DNA of 64,000 nt from NCBI GenBank assembly GCA_024803745.1, contig JANJXV010000101.1, positions 1,629,001 to 1,693,000 of the forward strand, read 5' to 3'. The stretch comes from Megascapheus bottae. Lineage: Eukaryota; Chordata; Mammalia; Rodentia; Geomyidae. This document shows positions 1 through 12,404 of this stretch, piece after piece; positions within the stretch are counted from its first letter, which is position 1; each line of letters opens with the position of its first letter. The position numbers and the translations under genes are program-made. Under the pieces are notes generated by a model. The model worked only from the letters and a program-made list of their open reading frames with translations. It did not search any database and was not told the origin of the DNA.

Positions 1-2329
1 CTAAAGTACAACAAGATTCTGCAGGAAAAGGTAACACACCTAAGAGACTGTGATGAAGGGGTGGATGAGCCATGGCGTAGAAATCTAAGAGCAGAACAGC
101 ATAGATAGTCTATCAACTCCAGCTGGAGAGTGTTGTTTGCTTCTGTTTTCAGGGACAGAGTTCATGAATCATCCCATCAGTTTTTAAAACTTCAATCAGA
201 GAAGTCAACTATTTGATGTGCAATCTTTATTTTCTTTTTTTTCCCACCCAAACCATAATATAGTGCAGAAAGAATATGTGTGTGAGGGATGCAAATAATA
301 ATCGCTACACCAAGTCGTCTTGGTGTTGACAGAAAAAAAAAGAAGAATTCCAGCAGCAATGTGTGAATCACGGGGAAACCATTACTGATGTGGCCAGTTC
401 AGGTCACTGTGTTTTCAGATTGGCGGCCCCACAGAGCCTCCACAGTTCAAGTCCCATCTGACACGCACACATGCACTCTGGATCACTCAAAATAAAAACT
501 GCTCTCCCTACACTTGTCTGTCTCCATGAGGTCAGCATTAAATAACTATTATGTCTGGCATAAAGAGCAATGGCTGCTCTTTTTTTCAAATGCCACCAGT
601 TCCCATTTTAAAGTAAATGCCATTTGGTCAAAAATATGTATTCGTCTTGAAATCTGATAGGACTGAGTTGCAAAGCACTTCTGATTTTGTGCTCAGAGTA
701 CTTTTGTGGGGAAATTGCCACTACCCACTCAGGCCTCTAGGGCCCCAGAGCTCAGGAATCGCTGAGCTCTGTCATTCTCGCCTACTTCTGCTGATTCCAT
801 GAGCCTTAGTGCCACCTCTGTCCATCATCATAGCATGTCTCTAATGTGTCTTAAATTTTTTCAAATGAAAATAGAATGACATACAATGATAATTTTTATA
901 GTAACTGTAAATTTACATTATTTTATTAATAAAAATCAATTGTGCAAGCCTCATGTATTACTGTTATACTGGACCCCAGTAATTATGAATACTGTCAATC
1001 TACCTTCTATTAGTAACATTATTCTGGAATTTTAGGGTTATTTTTAACCATTTTAGAACATATTAGTTTTACAAGTTCTCATTTACATACACACATACAT
1101 ACATAAGACAAACCCAAGTAAACCTTGCTTCTGATGTCTCTCTCTGTCTCTCTCTCATCTCAACACAACCCCCTTTCTTAAAACATTTATCAGGAAAACA
1201 CTGACTAACACACTGAATTCATAACCTAACTTTGGGGATTGAAACTTCTTCCTACAATTACTTAATAAAAACAAATATTGTTAAAACCATTATCAATGCT
1301 TTGTTTTCCTGCTAGCATATAAGTACTCTATCAAATTCTGAAGTACTTGTTTTTTGAATACATACCAAGAATATGACTAGCATTTGGCAGAGGAAGTGGA
1401 TGAATATCTTAGTTTCCAGAATGCCTCTCTCTATACCCCTATGAACATTTCTAATTAGGGTTATGGCAACACTTGATAAATGTTCCAGGTTTCATACCCT
1501 GTAATCATCAGATTCTCATATGATTGGATAAAAAGATATTTGCATGATACACATGAAGCTGCCAAAATCTCTGACTGCTTAGTGCAACATCAAAGTAGAT
1601 GGATGTGGTCCTGGGAAGGTAAAAGACAGAAAATTCCAAAGTACTATGTCCCTCATTATAGCATCAGGTTCCGAGATTTTCCCTCAGTTCCCTCAACTTG
1701 AGAAAGTTACCAAGGGAATTGCTGATAACAGTATGACTCTTCTTTATAACTGCAGGGAACCTCAGGAGAGCAGTCATTATGTTTTCCAACTGTTTAAAAA
1801 TAATTTCCTTTCTATAGCTGAATTTTTAATGTTTACTATCTGTAAAAGATGGTTTTAATGTACACGAAAGATGGAAGGCAAATTATCAGGAACTGCCCCT
1901 TCCCCTGGGAATTTCTATTTATAATGCGAAAGACATGAACATGAATGTAACTTCAATAGGAGTACATGAAGACATTAAATTTTAGGTAACAGAAGATCAA
2001 TAGAAAGGTTATGCCAGACGTGAGGGAGAAAGAATCAAACCTGCTTGTGAGAACCTCAGAAGAGAACAAAGTGTAGACTTTGAAAGAGTGAACCAGAACT
2101 CACTGGGAGGATTTCAAAATGGAGGAAATCACTGAGTAGAACTTAGGCCAAGTTCTCAGGAAAGGGGAGATCATAGGCAATGACTGGAGGCCAAAAAGAC
2201 TGAAGAAAGGAGTGAAAATGAAAATCAAAAAATAGGCCAATTCTACATCTGAAAAAACACTCAACTCAAATACATTATCCTCTACAATGATGCAGTAAAG
2301 AAAAAGATCATGTTAGGAAAAGAACTGTA
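1..2329. other. Unique AT-rich DNA, no gene seen
   Basis: I see no coding exon, RNA gene or recognisable transposon here. Stop codons are dense in every frame and the longest open stretches are about 60-75 codons without family motifs. Minor content: a short CATA-type run near 1086-1106 and a short TC run near 1136-1155. Confidence 0.6.
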
Positions 2330-2435
2330 AAATCTTTTTTGTTACCTCCCAAACTGTAAGTGAAAAGTCCAGCCTTCTTCCATTCAAATTGTTTGTCTCA
2401 GGTACTTATCACAGCAGTGACCAACTGACTGACAC
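2330..2435 (+). mobile_element. MaLR-type LTR 3' fragment (ORR1/MT/MLT1-like), tentative
   Basis: The segment reads like the end of a rodent MaLR LTR: an AAACTGTAAG block, then a stretch ending in CACAGCAGTGACCAACTGAC, which resembles the family's usual 'cacagcaa..agtgactaagac' terminus. The upstream part of the LTR is not recognisable, so this is a short truncated copy. Family assignment is by eye from memory. Confidence 0.4.
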
Positions 2436-2449
2436 CTTATCTCTTTTTG

Positions 2450-2890
2450 TTTCTTCTCTGAGTCACTGTACTCTAGCAGTATTGACAACTTCACTGTCTT
2501 GAAATAGACCTAAAGCATTTTGAGTCTACCATTTCCTCTGCTGGGAACATTCACACTCAAAGTATTTGATATCCTTGTAACAATTCCATTCCTGACAACA
2601 GCTTGGCCTTTCATCAAATGTGACATTGTTTGCTGAAACCTCCCCTGATTCATCCTTTTAAAAATTCCCTATGCTCTCTTTTTCACCTGTTGCTCTATAA
2701 CCTAGGTAACTTATTTGATTATGAACATACCTATGTCTATCTATAAATATGTATACCACATTCATCTTTTAATTTTTGTTTTCATGAGGGCAGGAATCTC
2801 CTTTTATCTGTGTCTGTTCACTTCTGAATCTCTGAAATAGTTGTTTGGCACCTGGCAGACATTCAATTACTATTTTATAACTTAAGAAAC
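2450..2890 (+). mobile_element. L2 LINE 3' end, ancient copy
   Basis: Three landmarks of the mammalian L2 3' end occur in the right order. First is a 'TCAAATGTGACATTG' block followed by 'CTCCCCTGATTC'. Next is a 'CATGAGGGCAGGAATCTCC...TGTGTCTGTTCACTTCTGAATCTC' type block near 2783-2835. Last is 'TTTGGCACCTGGCAGACATTCAAT' near 2845-2870. L2 is a long-dead CR1-like LINE shared by all mammals. This copy is non-coding and heavily diverged. Confidence 0.72.
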
Positions 2891-2899
2891 AAATAAATG

Positions 2900-5800
2900 G
2901 GTCAACCTGAATGAGGTTAAAATACCTCATTAAGATCATTAAGATAAAATTAAAAGTGTCAGAATACTCTATGCACATGTATGTACATGAAAAATGTGGC
3001 TTTCTGTGATTGGTTTGGGATGGCAGGGAAGGGTTTGGGATGGCAAGGAGGGAGAATAACAAAAAGGACGAGTATGCTTATGTGGACATGTCAATGTTAA
3101 TGATGTCTGCAAAAAGGGACACTTTCCAGAAGAAAGTTCTATTATAAGATGGTCAAAAATGTAATTTTAAGGCCATTTGTGGAGCTGGATTCTGCATGCC
3201 AGGGGTCATCAGGACTGACATAGGTGAGAAGCTGTATGACCTCTCCACTCAGGTGTCTGCAAAGGTGTGAAGGGTGAGATAACCCAGCAGTTTAGGGTAG
3301 CAGTTTTCAAGCTGTTCTGTTTACCCAGGGGTAGCCATTTTGAGCAGAATATTAACTAAAATAATACAGTAAGTATGATCGAGTTCCTTTTGGTACAGAG
3401 CTACTTAAAATTAAACTAAGGGTATTTCACATCCAGAATTTTCTGGCAATGACAAGGGTGAAGAAAAATTACCAAAGGCTGAACTCAAAGAAATTAGTAT
3501 GTATTTTGCAGTTCCTATTCTCAAAGATATTGGCAGAAACATTTAATCATATGTGATCCAAAATATTTAGCTTTGGTGTTATTCACATGTTTTATTTATT
3601 ATTTATATATGTTACTTACAAATTACAAGGTGTTCCTACACAGATTCTTGATACTGATATTATAAAGGGGAAGTCTAGCATTAGGTAGGAACCTCTGTGA
3701 TATCACAAAGAAGAATATACAGAAACATACTTAGTCAGATAAACAGATAGGAGTACACTCCACACATTCATCTCGGTAAATTTTCACTGAATGAGTGGCA
3801 ACATTTTGAAAGAAAATATTTAGTAGAAGGTTGTTACCTACTGTCACAATTGCTACCCTCAAACACTAGATAGTAACAGCGAAGTCCAGCTACTGATTTA
3901 GACTGACTCAGACAAATTTCATACAAGTCAATTTTCCTCAACACTTCAGTGCCATACAACACAGCAAATGTTTATACTCACAAAATTTCCATAAGTCAGT
4001 GTGTACTCTTACCTTACGCTGTGTCGTTCAGTATTTTTTTACAAACTAAAGTATTATAGAGAGTATTTTCGCATTGTTATTATGTGTTTTACTTTAGTAT
4101 TTGTGTATATTTATCATTTATACAACTGAAATTGTAGGGGAGTGTTTTGGTTTTTCAGGTGTCCACACCCCACCTGCTCATTCTCTCCCTCATATTACTA
4201 GGCAGAGGTGATATTTCAAGTAAACATGCAGAGCTTCTGTTTGCCAAGGATATTTAAATATTTTCATGATGATAACTTTATTTGGAAGCCAATTCTTTAA
4301 AAAGCCTTTAACCAGTACTCCAGATTTCCCAGCCTAGTATGTTTTTCCAGTAATTGCATATAAACGCATAGAGACAATTGCATGCTGATGCACTCTGACT
4401 GTTACAAGGCCCTGAGCCCAACTCTGAATTCCAAAGGTAGGTTCAGCATCACCTAAAACATACATTGAGTTTAAGGGAAAAAAATTCCTGAAAGAAACTA
4501 AAGAAGGCTCACTACTCCCCTAACTTACAACTAAATATACACAAAAACAATGGTAATATGCCAAGTGAGAAAACCCCAAATCAACTCAGACCCGGTGATC
4601 ATAAGGCCAGTGGGATGTGTGCACTGCACTGCACTGCTGGCCACGGCCACTGGGCTACACCTCGTCCAGGTGAGGAAGAGGCTCCTTCTGATACGCTCTC
4701 CACAACTCACACGCAAGTCATTCCATACGTGAGAGCACGTCTGTTTTCTTCACAACTGTTATCTGGGAATAGAGCTATCTTCTTCCTAAAACTATTATAA
4801 AGGACTTCAAACTCCCAGAAAAAATAGAACTATTAGTGTTTTCTGGCATTTTTACATTTGTGTTATTTAAATGTAAGAAAGAAAATGTTACTTTCTATAA
4901 GAATGCCTCCTAAATATAACAAAGCAAAAGGGCTAAAGAGACCAGGCCGAGCAGGATTCACAATCTTCCCAGGGCTAGAAGTTCAGCAATAATGTTTGCC
5001 TAGCAAGCAAATCCTAGAGCTGCCAAATAGAAAACAAGCAAAACCTTTTCCAATTGTATTCCCTCTGAAACATTTAAAACTTCTGCCCAATGACAATCCT
5101 TCCTGAAAAGGCCTTCTGAGGTCAGAGATACTTAGAACTGTGCGGAAGTATCAAGTCACATGGGAACAATGCATCGATGCAGGTCTTATTACTTGTGATT
5201 AGAGTCAGATAACTAACCTCACACTATGACTTCTAATAAACATTTCTATACTATACTATAGTATTCTTGAAAGAACTCATACTGCTTTACACAAAACATC
5301 TGCAGCTGTGAGGAGGAAAATGTCCACTGACTCACACTGGAGTTGGGGTATTTTGACATCATTTTCAAGGTAAGCAAACAGAGAGAGGTTAAATGACATT
5401 GGAAGGTCACATGTTTCCTCTTTCTGAAGGAAGATGATGGTTGCGTTGCAAATAAAGAGAACTTCAACCAGAGAGAATTAGTGGAGCAGTCACAATTTGA
5501 CCTTTCACCCTCTGACTGTAGCAAGCTATTAGAATTGTGTATATATGTCATCGTTATACTATTCCATGAGAAATGAATTAACTAATTTCCATGCTGATAC
5601 TCGTGCTGCTAGAAAATCATGCTTCCATTCAATTTTACATAAAAGTATACCAATGAATTTAGACTGTTCTACTAAATCTCATGTAATGTTAAGATTTTTA
5701 TTATGTCAGGTAACTGAAACCATGTTCCCCATACTTCAGAATTTAACATATCAGAAAGCATGGAGAAGATACACAAATGTGTAGCTAAGTTGACAAAACT

Positions 5801-8740
5801 CGGGTTCCTTCTGAATTACTGTTATGTTTTTACTGCTGTCCCTGTAAGTCAGCAGTGTCAATGAGAAGCCTACTGTGTATGAATCAATAGATAATGAGAT
5901 GAGTGAAGTTTTAGGATTGGAGGCCACTAACACTAGTTCTTTGCTATAGACTTTCAATCCCAGTTACAATATAATTATACTAACCTTAATTTTCCAATGA
6001 CAAATTTGAACATTTATTTGAGAATCACAAAACAGACGTTCCTCTGCTTACATGTTTCAAAATAGTACTCTTGTTGAATTTTAATGCAACCAAGACATAA
6101 TTCATATCATAAAAGAGATACAAACTTGTATGAGACTTTACTTACAAGTAGTTATTTTCAGATAAATTTGTATAAGAAAGACAAGGATGTTTGTATGGCA
6201 CAGAAAACATGTAAAGGGGAATTTTTAGGGATAGTTATGATTTTAACGTAGCCGAGATTATGATGGATATCAAGACAGTCTTTACGACCCATTTGATTGA
6301 ATAGTATTGGTTAGCAAGGGTTAAGGGAGAATTTTTGGAACCAAATGTATTAAAAACTAGTTTGGAGAAAGAGAATACAATTAAATGAATATAGAAAAAA
6401 AGAGATGATTCTCACAAAAGGTGAGAAAAATCAAAGGAAAAGCTGTCTTTTTCCTTGTTGGTATTGTTTATATCAGTTTCCCTTTGTCCTCCTCTATCAA
6501 TCTTCCCTACCTGGGAGTAACAGAACCACAAAAGCAAAATGGAAAGTATCAGTGGTAAATTAGCTTTCTTAGCTAGTGATAGATGTCTCATAATCAGGAA
6601 AGAAATAGGATAGCAATACAAACAGAAACTCAAGTATTTTGTGGTATCCAAACTACTGCATATTCTAACAGGGTACTGGAACTAGAGTTAACAAGTTCTC
6701 ATTTAACCTCCTCTTCATCTTTAAAAGCAGCACTCAAAAGTCTTCACAGCTTAACTTGACTTTCAAGATCATGCATTTGGGATGTATTTATCATTGTTCA
6801 GAATAGGGGAGGAAAGTGCCCAGGTAAAAGAAAGGCAATTTCGCAAAATGAATTAAAGATAATTCAAGAGAAAGGAGATTGACAAAGAAAGAAACACTTG
6901 CCACAACTGCATACATTTTACTTATTTAAGGTACAGATAATGAGATTTTATAATGATCCATACATAAGATTACCACATAAATAATTTTATTTTCTTAAAA
7001 AATGGGAAATGCTGACCAATTCTAATAGCTGAGAGATACCAGCCAGGTTTTTGAGGAAGTTATTTAGATGGGAGGAATGATGAGTACAATAAAAGGACTC
7101 TGGATACCCCAGAACAGAAGAGCATAATAGAAGGAAATGTTTAAATAAGGAACTGTTTTAAGCAAGAGGTCATGAAGGGAATTAGCTGTTCCCACGAGTC
7201 CAGATGCTCCAAATCCACAGGAGCAATGGTAAGAATTCTATGTTTCACTGATAAGGGAATGAGGGGGATAAAAGAATTAAGCTGAAATAGACATCCTAGG
7301 AGGAACTGGTACACATGCCATGGACATACTCCAGTTATATTTGGAAAGAAACTAAATCAGAACAATGTAATTGGAGTTACATTTCTAAAGCAGAAAATAG
7401 ATGAAAAAGTAACAAATGTATGGCTTCCTTCTGCCAAGTCCTGGGTAGAGAAGGAAAAAATCCACAACTTCTCAATACTTCGCAAAGAACCACTAGTCTT
7501 GAAAATAAGAACCAGCATCCTAGCAAAAGCAGAAAATACAGGAAACAACATCACGAGACCGAGACGTGTCACTTACTACTCAAAGTAGTTAAAGATGCAG
7601 CAAACCTGCAGATTTTAACCATAGGGTTTTGAAATAGAACAGAAAATAGGGTGCTTGAAAAAGAACAGAAGAGGTTTACTCATCCTTCTCCTTAGAGTTA
7701 AGACCAATCTCCTAGTTTGTTCCTTGGTTCTAAACAAAGTAGAAACAATCATAAGCATCTGGATAGAACATAAAATGATCCTTGTACACTCTTCATGCAA
7801 GATAGACACCAGGAAGAAATCTTTTATTCAAGGAAGTAGGGTTTGCCCTGTTGAAGAGATAGGAGAGTGAGTAGGTAGGTGCTGGAGAAGGATCTTCTGT
7901 AGAATTATGAGTCAACCCAAGAAAACTAAATTTCTGTATCATAAAATTAGCCAGAAAAACAGAAAGAACAGTTCAAAAACATGAAACTTGCTTGGCTTGA
8001 TTTCTGTTTATATTGGTGAAGTACTTGCTCATTGAGGATCAATATTTCCACTGCAAACAACAAGCAAACTTGACTAAAATATAAAATGACTTACGTCTGG
8101 AAAGCACTGGGGAGATTCCAAGGTGTTAAGAATTTGAGAACCAAGATCAAGGAGAGAGAGAAAGGATAAAAGCAAGAGACCTAAATACCAAATCACCACA
8201 TGGAATGTACAAGTTCTAACATCCGAGCTGAAAATAAAATCATGGGGTAGTTGCTAAGAGATGGAGTAGGTAGATCCACTTTTAAGCTTTGTCACCAAGT
8301 TTATAAAACAAACTTTGACAGTCATAAAAGAGGACACGGGTATTTTCTGCATGATTTTACTGATGTTAAGGCTCTACTTTGCATAAAAATGTTGAAAGAA
8401 AGCAACATTTGATCGTTGGCAAGTGGCATGCAGAGATGGAGAAACTTGAGAATACATATACCATACTAGCAACACTCTCCTTTTTGAGAAGTGAATTTTA
8501 GAAGTGCCCTTAAGATAACAGTCCAATAAGTCACATTTTTATTAGTATTTGATATGTATTTTTGTGTAAATACAACATATGTATGTAAATACATATGTAT
8601 GTAAATACGATAAAAATTAGGCTGTATCTAGTATCGGTAACATTACTCCATTTATGAGGCAGCACTGTCATGATGTAATGACTTTCTAAAGGTCTCACCT
8701 CAACACAGCAATGAAATTCCAAAAGGGTGTAGAGGAGTCA
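2900..8740. other. Long unique AT-rich stretch, no gene seen
   Basis: Almost 6 kb without a recognisable exon, SINE or simple repeat of note. Two tiny tandem features are visible: a GGTTTGGGATGGCA unit repeated at about 3012-3045, and a 16-bp unit (CATATGTATGTAAATA) present twice at 8576-8607. The open stretches here (up to about 100 codons) have no domain signature. Diverged repeats may be hidden that the eye cannot detect. Confidence 0.55.
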
Positions 8741-8749
8741 TTCCACCTG

Positions 8750-9540
8750 CGAACATCCTGCCCTGGATCCTCCACAGTTCATGTCTAATTCATGTCTTCT
8801 GCAAACACAATATACATCCATTCTATACTCCATAGCTCCCCACATCCTCACGTATTCCAACAGCAACTCAACAGCAACTCACAGGTCCAAACTCTCAGCT
8901 AAATCAGACATAACTAGACCTAAAACATGATTCATCCTGAGGCAAATTCTGTCTAGCTAGGATGTTTTAAATCAAAGTGTTAAGGTTAAGTGCTTCTCAA
9001 ACACAGTGGAAGGACATACATCAAAAAAGAAATGGACAACAGGACCCACGTAAATTCACACAAGGAAAGCAACATTAGACCCCAAACTCTATACCAGTTC
9101 TCTGCATGTGTTCTCTATTGGACACACAGTGGTGGTTGACACCACAAAGCCTTTGGCAACCCTGCTTCTTTGGCTTTGTAAGTTCATCTATCATATATTT
9201 TTCTTCCACAAAGCTCTAAAGCAGAGAGAGACTGCAGAGAGGATGGGTTTTACTCCATCTTCCAGGAAATTGTTCTCCATTTCCACCATAGATTGGCTAA
9301 CTATACTTCCATCAGCATTCTGTCAAATTACCTAAGCACTCTTCTTAGAGGATTCAGACTTTCTCTACAGCACCCTTCTTTCTCCCAATCCTCACCAGCA
9401 CAAACCTCAATATGTTGCTAGTGACAATACCGGTTTTCTGGCCTGCTCTTCCAAATTCTTCTGGTTTTTATCCAGCTTCAAAGCTGCTTCCACATGTTTA
9501 ACTATTTGCTATAGTGATAGTCTCACTTTTCAATATCAAT
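8750..9540 (-). mobile_element. MaLR (THE1/MST/MLT1-type) internal sequence, decayed
   Basis: The + strand reads as the reverse complement of the non-coding internal region that precedes the 3' LTR of mammalian MaLR endogenous retroelements. Key blocks are 'CCAAACTCTCAGCTAAATCAG' near 8887, and 'CAAAGCTGCTTCCACATGTTT' near 9479 followed by the 'ATCAATTTTCT' block that abuts the LTR. MaLR elements are ERVL-related and non-autonomous. No intact reading frame exists. The LTR follows directly at 9545. Confidence 0.62.
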
Positions 9541-9544
9541 TTTC

Positions 9545-9760
9545 TTTTTTAGTCTGTTTTGTGATGCAGTCGCTATACCACAGACTGGGTCAATCATAAT
9601 CAGTAGAAGTTTTTTTTTGTCTCACAGTTCTGGAGACTGGGAAGTCTGAGATTGAGAGACTGCATCTGGGAGGTGCTTCGTGCTATGTCTAAAAAGACAG
9701 CAGGACAAACACCAAGTATGATAGAGAGAAGAAAAAAGCTCAAAGAAATTCACCTTTTTT
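9545..9760 (-). mobile_element. MLT1-type MaLR LTR, partial
   Basis: In reverse orientation this shows the LTR 3' end: 'AGTCTGTTTTGTGATGCAG', then 'ACCACAGACTGGGT', 'CTCACAGTTCTGGAGACTGG' and 'GAAGTCTGAGATTGAG'. These match the conserved terminal part of MLT1 LTRs. Together with the internal segment at 8750-9540 it is the remnant of one element on the minus strand. The LTR's 5' part is lost beyond about 9760. Confidence 0.68.
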
Positions 9761-9764
9761 TGAG

Positions 9765-10215
9765 AGACTTTTGAGAGTTAGAAAAGCCTACAAACCATAA
9801 CAAATAATCTATTCTAAACATGGCAGTTGTAGGTGAACATCTTTGATATTTTCTCCAGTTTCTTACTAATTTAAAACACTTTGTAGTCTGTGAGCTGGGA
9901 GTTGTAAACCTTAAAAAGGTTGTATTATCAAACATTTAAAACAAATGTAGAAAAATTCATATGTAAAATCTTAATAAAAGACACATAAGAGGTAGAATAC
10001 TAATTTATAGGAGCTATTTCCAAAAAAGAAATAATCTATAACTAAGTTTCAAACATGATTATGAACATAGATCACCATTTTAAAATATCTCTGGATTGAA
10101 AGAATGCCACGGTTTATAAAACTGTATTATTTCTGGTGAGATGATTTTTATGGCTAAGTAAAACAAAAGGTAAGATTTTAAGCAAAAATTTAATATCAAT
10201 CAAACTGTTTTATAT
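9765..10215. other. Unique AT-rich spacer
   Basis: No exon, RNA gene or transposon recognised between the MaLR LTR and the first L1-type 3' end. Confidence 0.5.
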
Positions 10216-10470
10216 TATTTATTTTTTTCTTTTTTTATTGTAATTAATAAAAGGGTTACATGATATTTGCCAGATAGAAGGTGCATTCATTCTCATACAT
10301 TAATACCCTTTCACATGTCTTGGTACCCATTAACCTCTCCCCCACCCACCACCCACCCCCTGTCTTGGTTTTACCCCTTGCCTATCAAATTTCAAATAAC
10401 CAAATATAAATAAATTCTATATATCAGATAACAAAGTGAGATACTGTAACAATATGAGTTACCCAAGGGA
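10216..10470 (-). mobile_element. L1-type LINE 3' end
   Basis: Read on the minus strand, the segment ends in 'CCTTTTATTAATTACAATAAAAAAAG', that is, a polyadenylation signal and A-tail, as expected for a non-LTR retrotransposon 3' terminus. The body recurs three more times in the window (about 11.73, 12.41 and 52.61 kb) with blocks such as 'GCCAGATAGAAGGTGCATT' and 'CACATGTCTTGGTACCCATT'. Assignment to L1 is inferred from the A-tail and multiplicity; no ORF2 sequence is attached. Confidence 0.6.
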
Positions 10471-10887
10471 CAGCAAAGGAGATGAAAGATAACATAGTAG
10501 ATTAAGGACAACAATCATTCATTATATGGCTTTTGTTTAATTATTATAATATTTATCATCTAAGCAGAAGTGCATCTTGTGTATTGGAAACTGCAGCACC
10601 AAATTGTTGAATTATTTCTTAACGCTGCCTCTAACTTCCTTTACATAGCAGCAATAGATTTTGTTTTGATCTTGATTTTTTTAGTGATTCAGTCCATATA
10701 GAGAATTAATAATTAATCTGGTCCTAATATCAATAGCCTGTGAAATACTAAATTAACTGACATTCCGGATTCTTAATTACTGTTTTCCAAGTTAGCATTG
10801 ATCTTTTCATGGTTGGCTATGGTGCACATTAGATATCTATAAGCAGCTCCAACAGCAACTGGGACATTGTAGGGTGCTCAATAATGT

Positions 10888-11003
10888 TTTATTGTTTTTG
10901 GTCGTGGGACCTGAACTCTGGGTCTCGGCATTGGCCCTGAGCTCTTCAGCCCATAGCTACCACCCTACATATTGAGCCACAGCACCACTTCCTGCTCAAT
11001 GAA
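10888..11003 (-). mobile_element. Composite SINE right half (ID-like)
   Basis: Reverse-oriented right arm of the composite SINE: 'GACCTGAACTCTGGGTCTC', 'CTGAGCTCTTCAGC' and 'TGAGCCACAGCACCACTTCCTG'. A 'TGCTCAAT' block occurs just before (about 10874) and just after (about 10993), a possible target-site duplication. The B1-like half is missing, so the insertion was 5'-truncated. Confidence 0.72.
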
Positions 11004-11734
11004 TTTTTGTTATTATTTTAGGAACCAGAATTGGCCACCACACAATAGAAAAATTATTGCTCGCAAACATCACATTAATATATAAAAGAGAATGGCTATT
11101 AATATCTTTGAAATACATTGTGAAAATACGGCAAGAAAATAAAAAGGTAGCTTGTTAATGATAATCACACTGATAAGACTTATTATTCCTTGTATATTCT
11201 ACATATGTTCATTCAGCAGGTTTCTCATGTTGAGTACAACAGACTACATAAAGGTAAAGCAAAAAGTAATTCTTGTCCTATAGGATTTAGTCTAGAAAGA
11301 GAAATAGAAATCTTATTATACAGGTGAAATTTGTTTTTGTAGAGCTCACTGTGAAACCAACAGTAAAAATACCTACTTAGTATGAGGATAACTATGTACA
11401 TGTTAAGACTTGAAGGAAGAGTATAAGGGTAGGGCAATAATCTCTACCATGAAAGAAGAACCCCATACTTGGAGTTTGCAGTACATACAGAAATCTACAT
11501 AATAGTTCAAGGTAGCTCTCAGGAACGAGAAACTACCAGAATAAATGAAGCTCATACCACTGAGAAAATCTGAAAAAGTTCTCAGGAAATTTGTGAGACC
11601 TACATACATACACAGTTAATTATTTGAAATGTAAATATAATTGAGAATGCTATATTTATTTTTAAATCCGTATTCCCAGTGATCACATAAGTCCTGAGTA
11701 GAAAGTATATCAGAAGAAAAATCACAATTGCAAA

Positions 11735-11830
11735 CATGAGAAAGGGTAGTAATGTTTGTGAAGTAATATATCTTCTATCTGGCAAATATAATATAGCCCT
11801 TCTATTAATTACAATAAAAATACCTTAAAA
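11735..11830 (+). mobile_element. L1-type LINE 3' end, plus orientation
   Basis: This is the plus-orientation counterpart of the repeat at 12405. It shares 'GAGAAAGGGTA', 'GTGAAGTAAT', 'TTCTATCTGGCAAATATAAT' and 'CCCTTCTATTAATTACAATA', followed by an A-rich tail. Sequence back to about 11615 ('TTATTTGAAAT') may belong to it but is too diverged to be sure. With the 12.4-kb copy it forms an inverted pair. Confidence 0.6.
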
Positions 11831-12404
11831 AAGAAAATTTACATTTTCCGACAGTATTTGTGGAGCATTATATTTCTGCTTTTGTTAGCTCCAATTTCTA
11901 CAGGCAGATCTACATATGAACATTCCTGGACAGTCTTCACTTTAAAATGTTGATTCAGTACCCAAGTAATTTTAACTCCCTTAGTCCATAGGCTATGGGA
12001 GTGAAATCACAATTTCAACAAGTGCTGGAGGCCTAGGATGTATAGGTATAGGTACCAGAATATACCTAGACAGCTTTATCATATCCATGTTCCTCCATAA
12101 TGCCTAATATTCTCTATGTGATCCATTCTTGTACTAGAACTATTACTCTTCAAAAACCTCAAGGTGTTCAAGGAAGAACTGAGCTTCTTTCCCAAAAGAA
12201 ATGCCAGTTCCTTAATAGCAGGGTATATACCTCAGATTATATCTTAACCTTTCACCATTACAATTGTAATTATAATTAACTTTTGTTGAGTTTTTGTTGC
12301 AGACCCTGTTAAAAAGAGACTTAAATAAATTAGAGATCTAATTAAACTCGACAGTTCAGTAACTATTTCTTAAATGCTTTCCTCTCCCACATTTTTTTAC
12401 ATTT

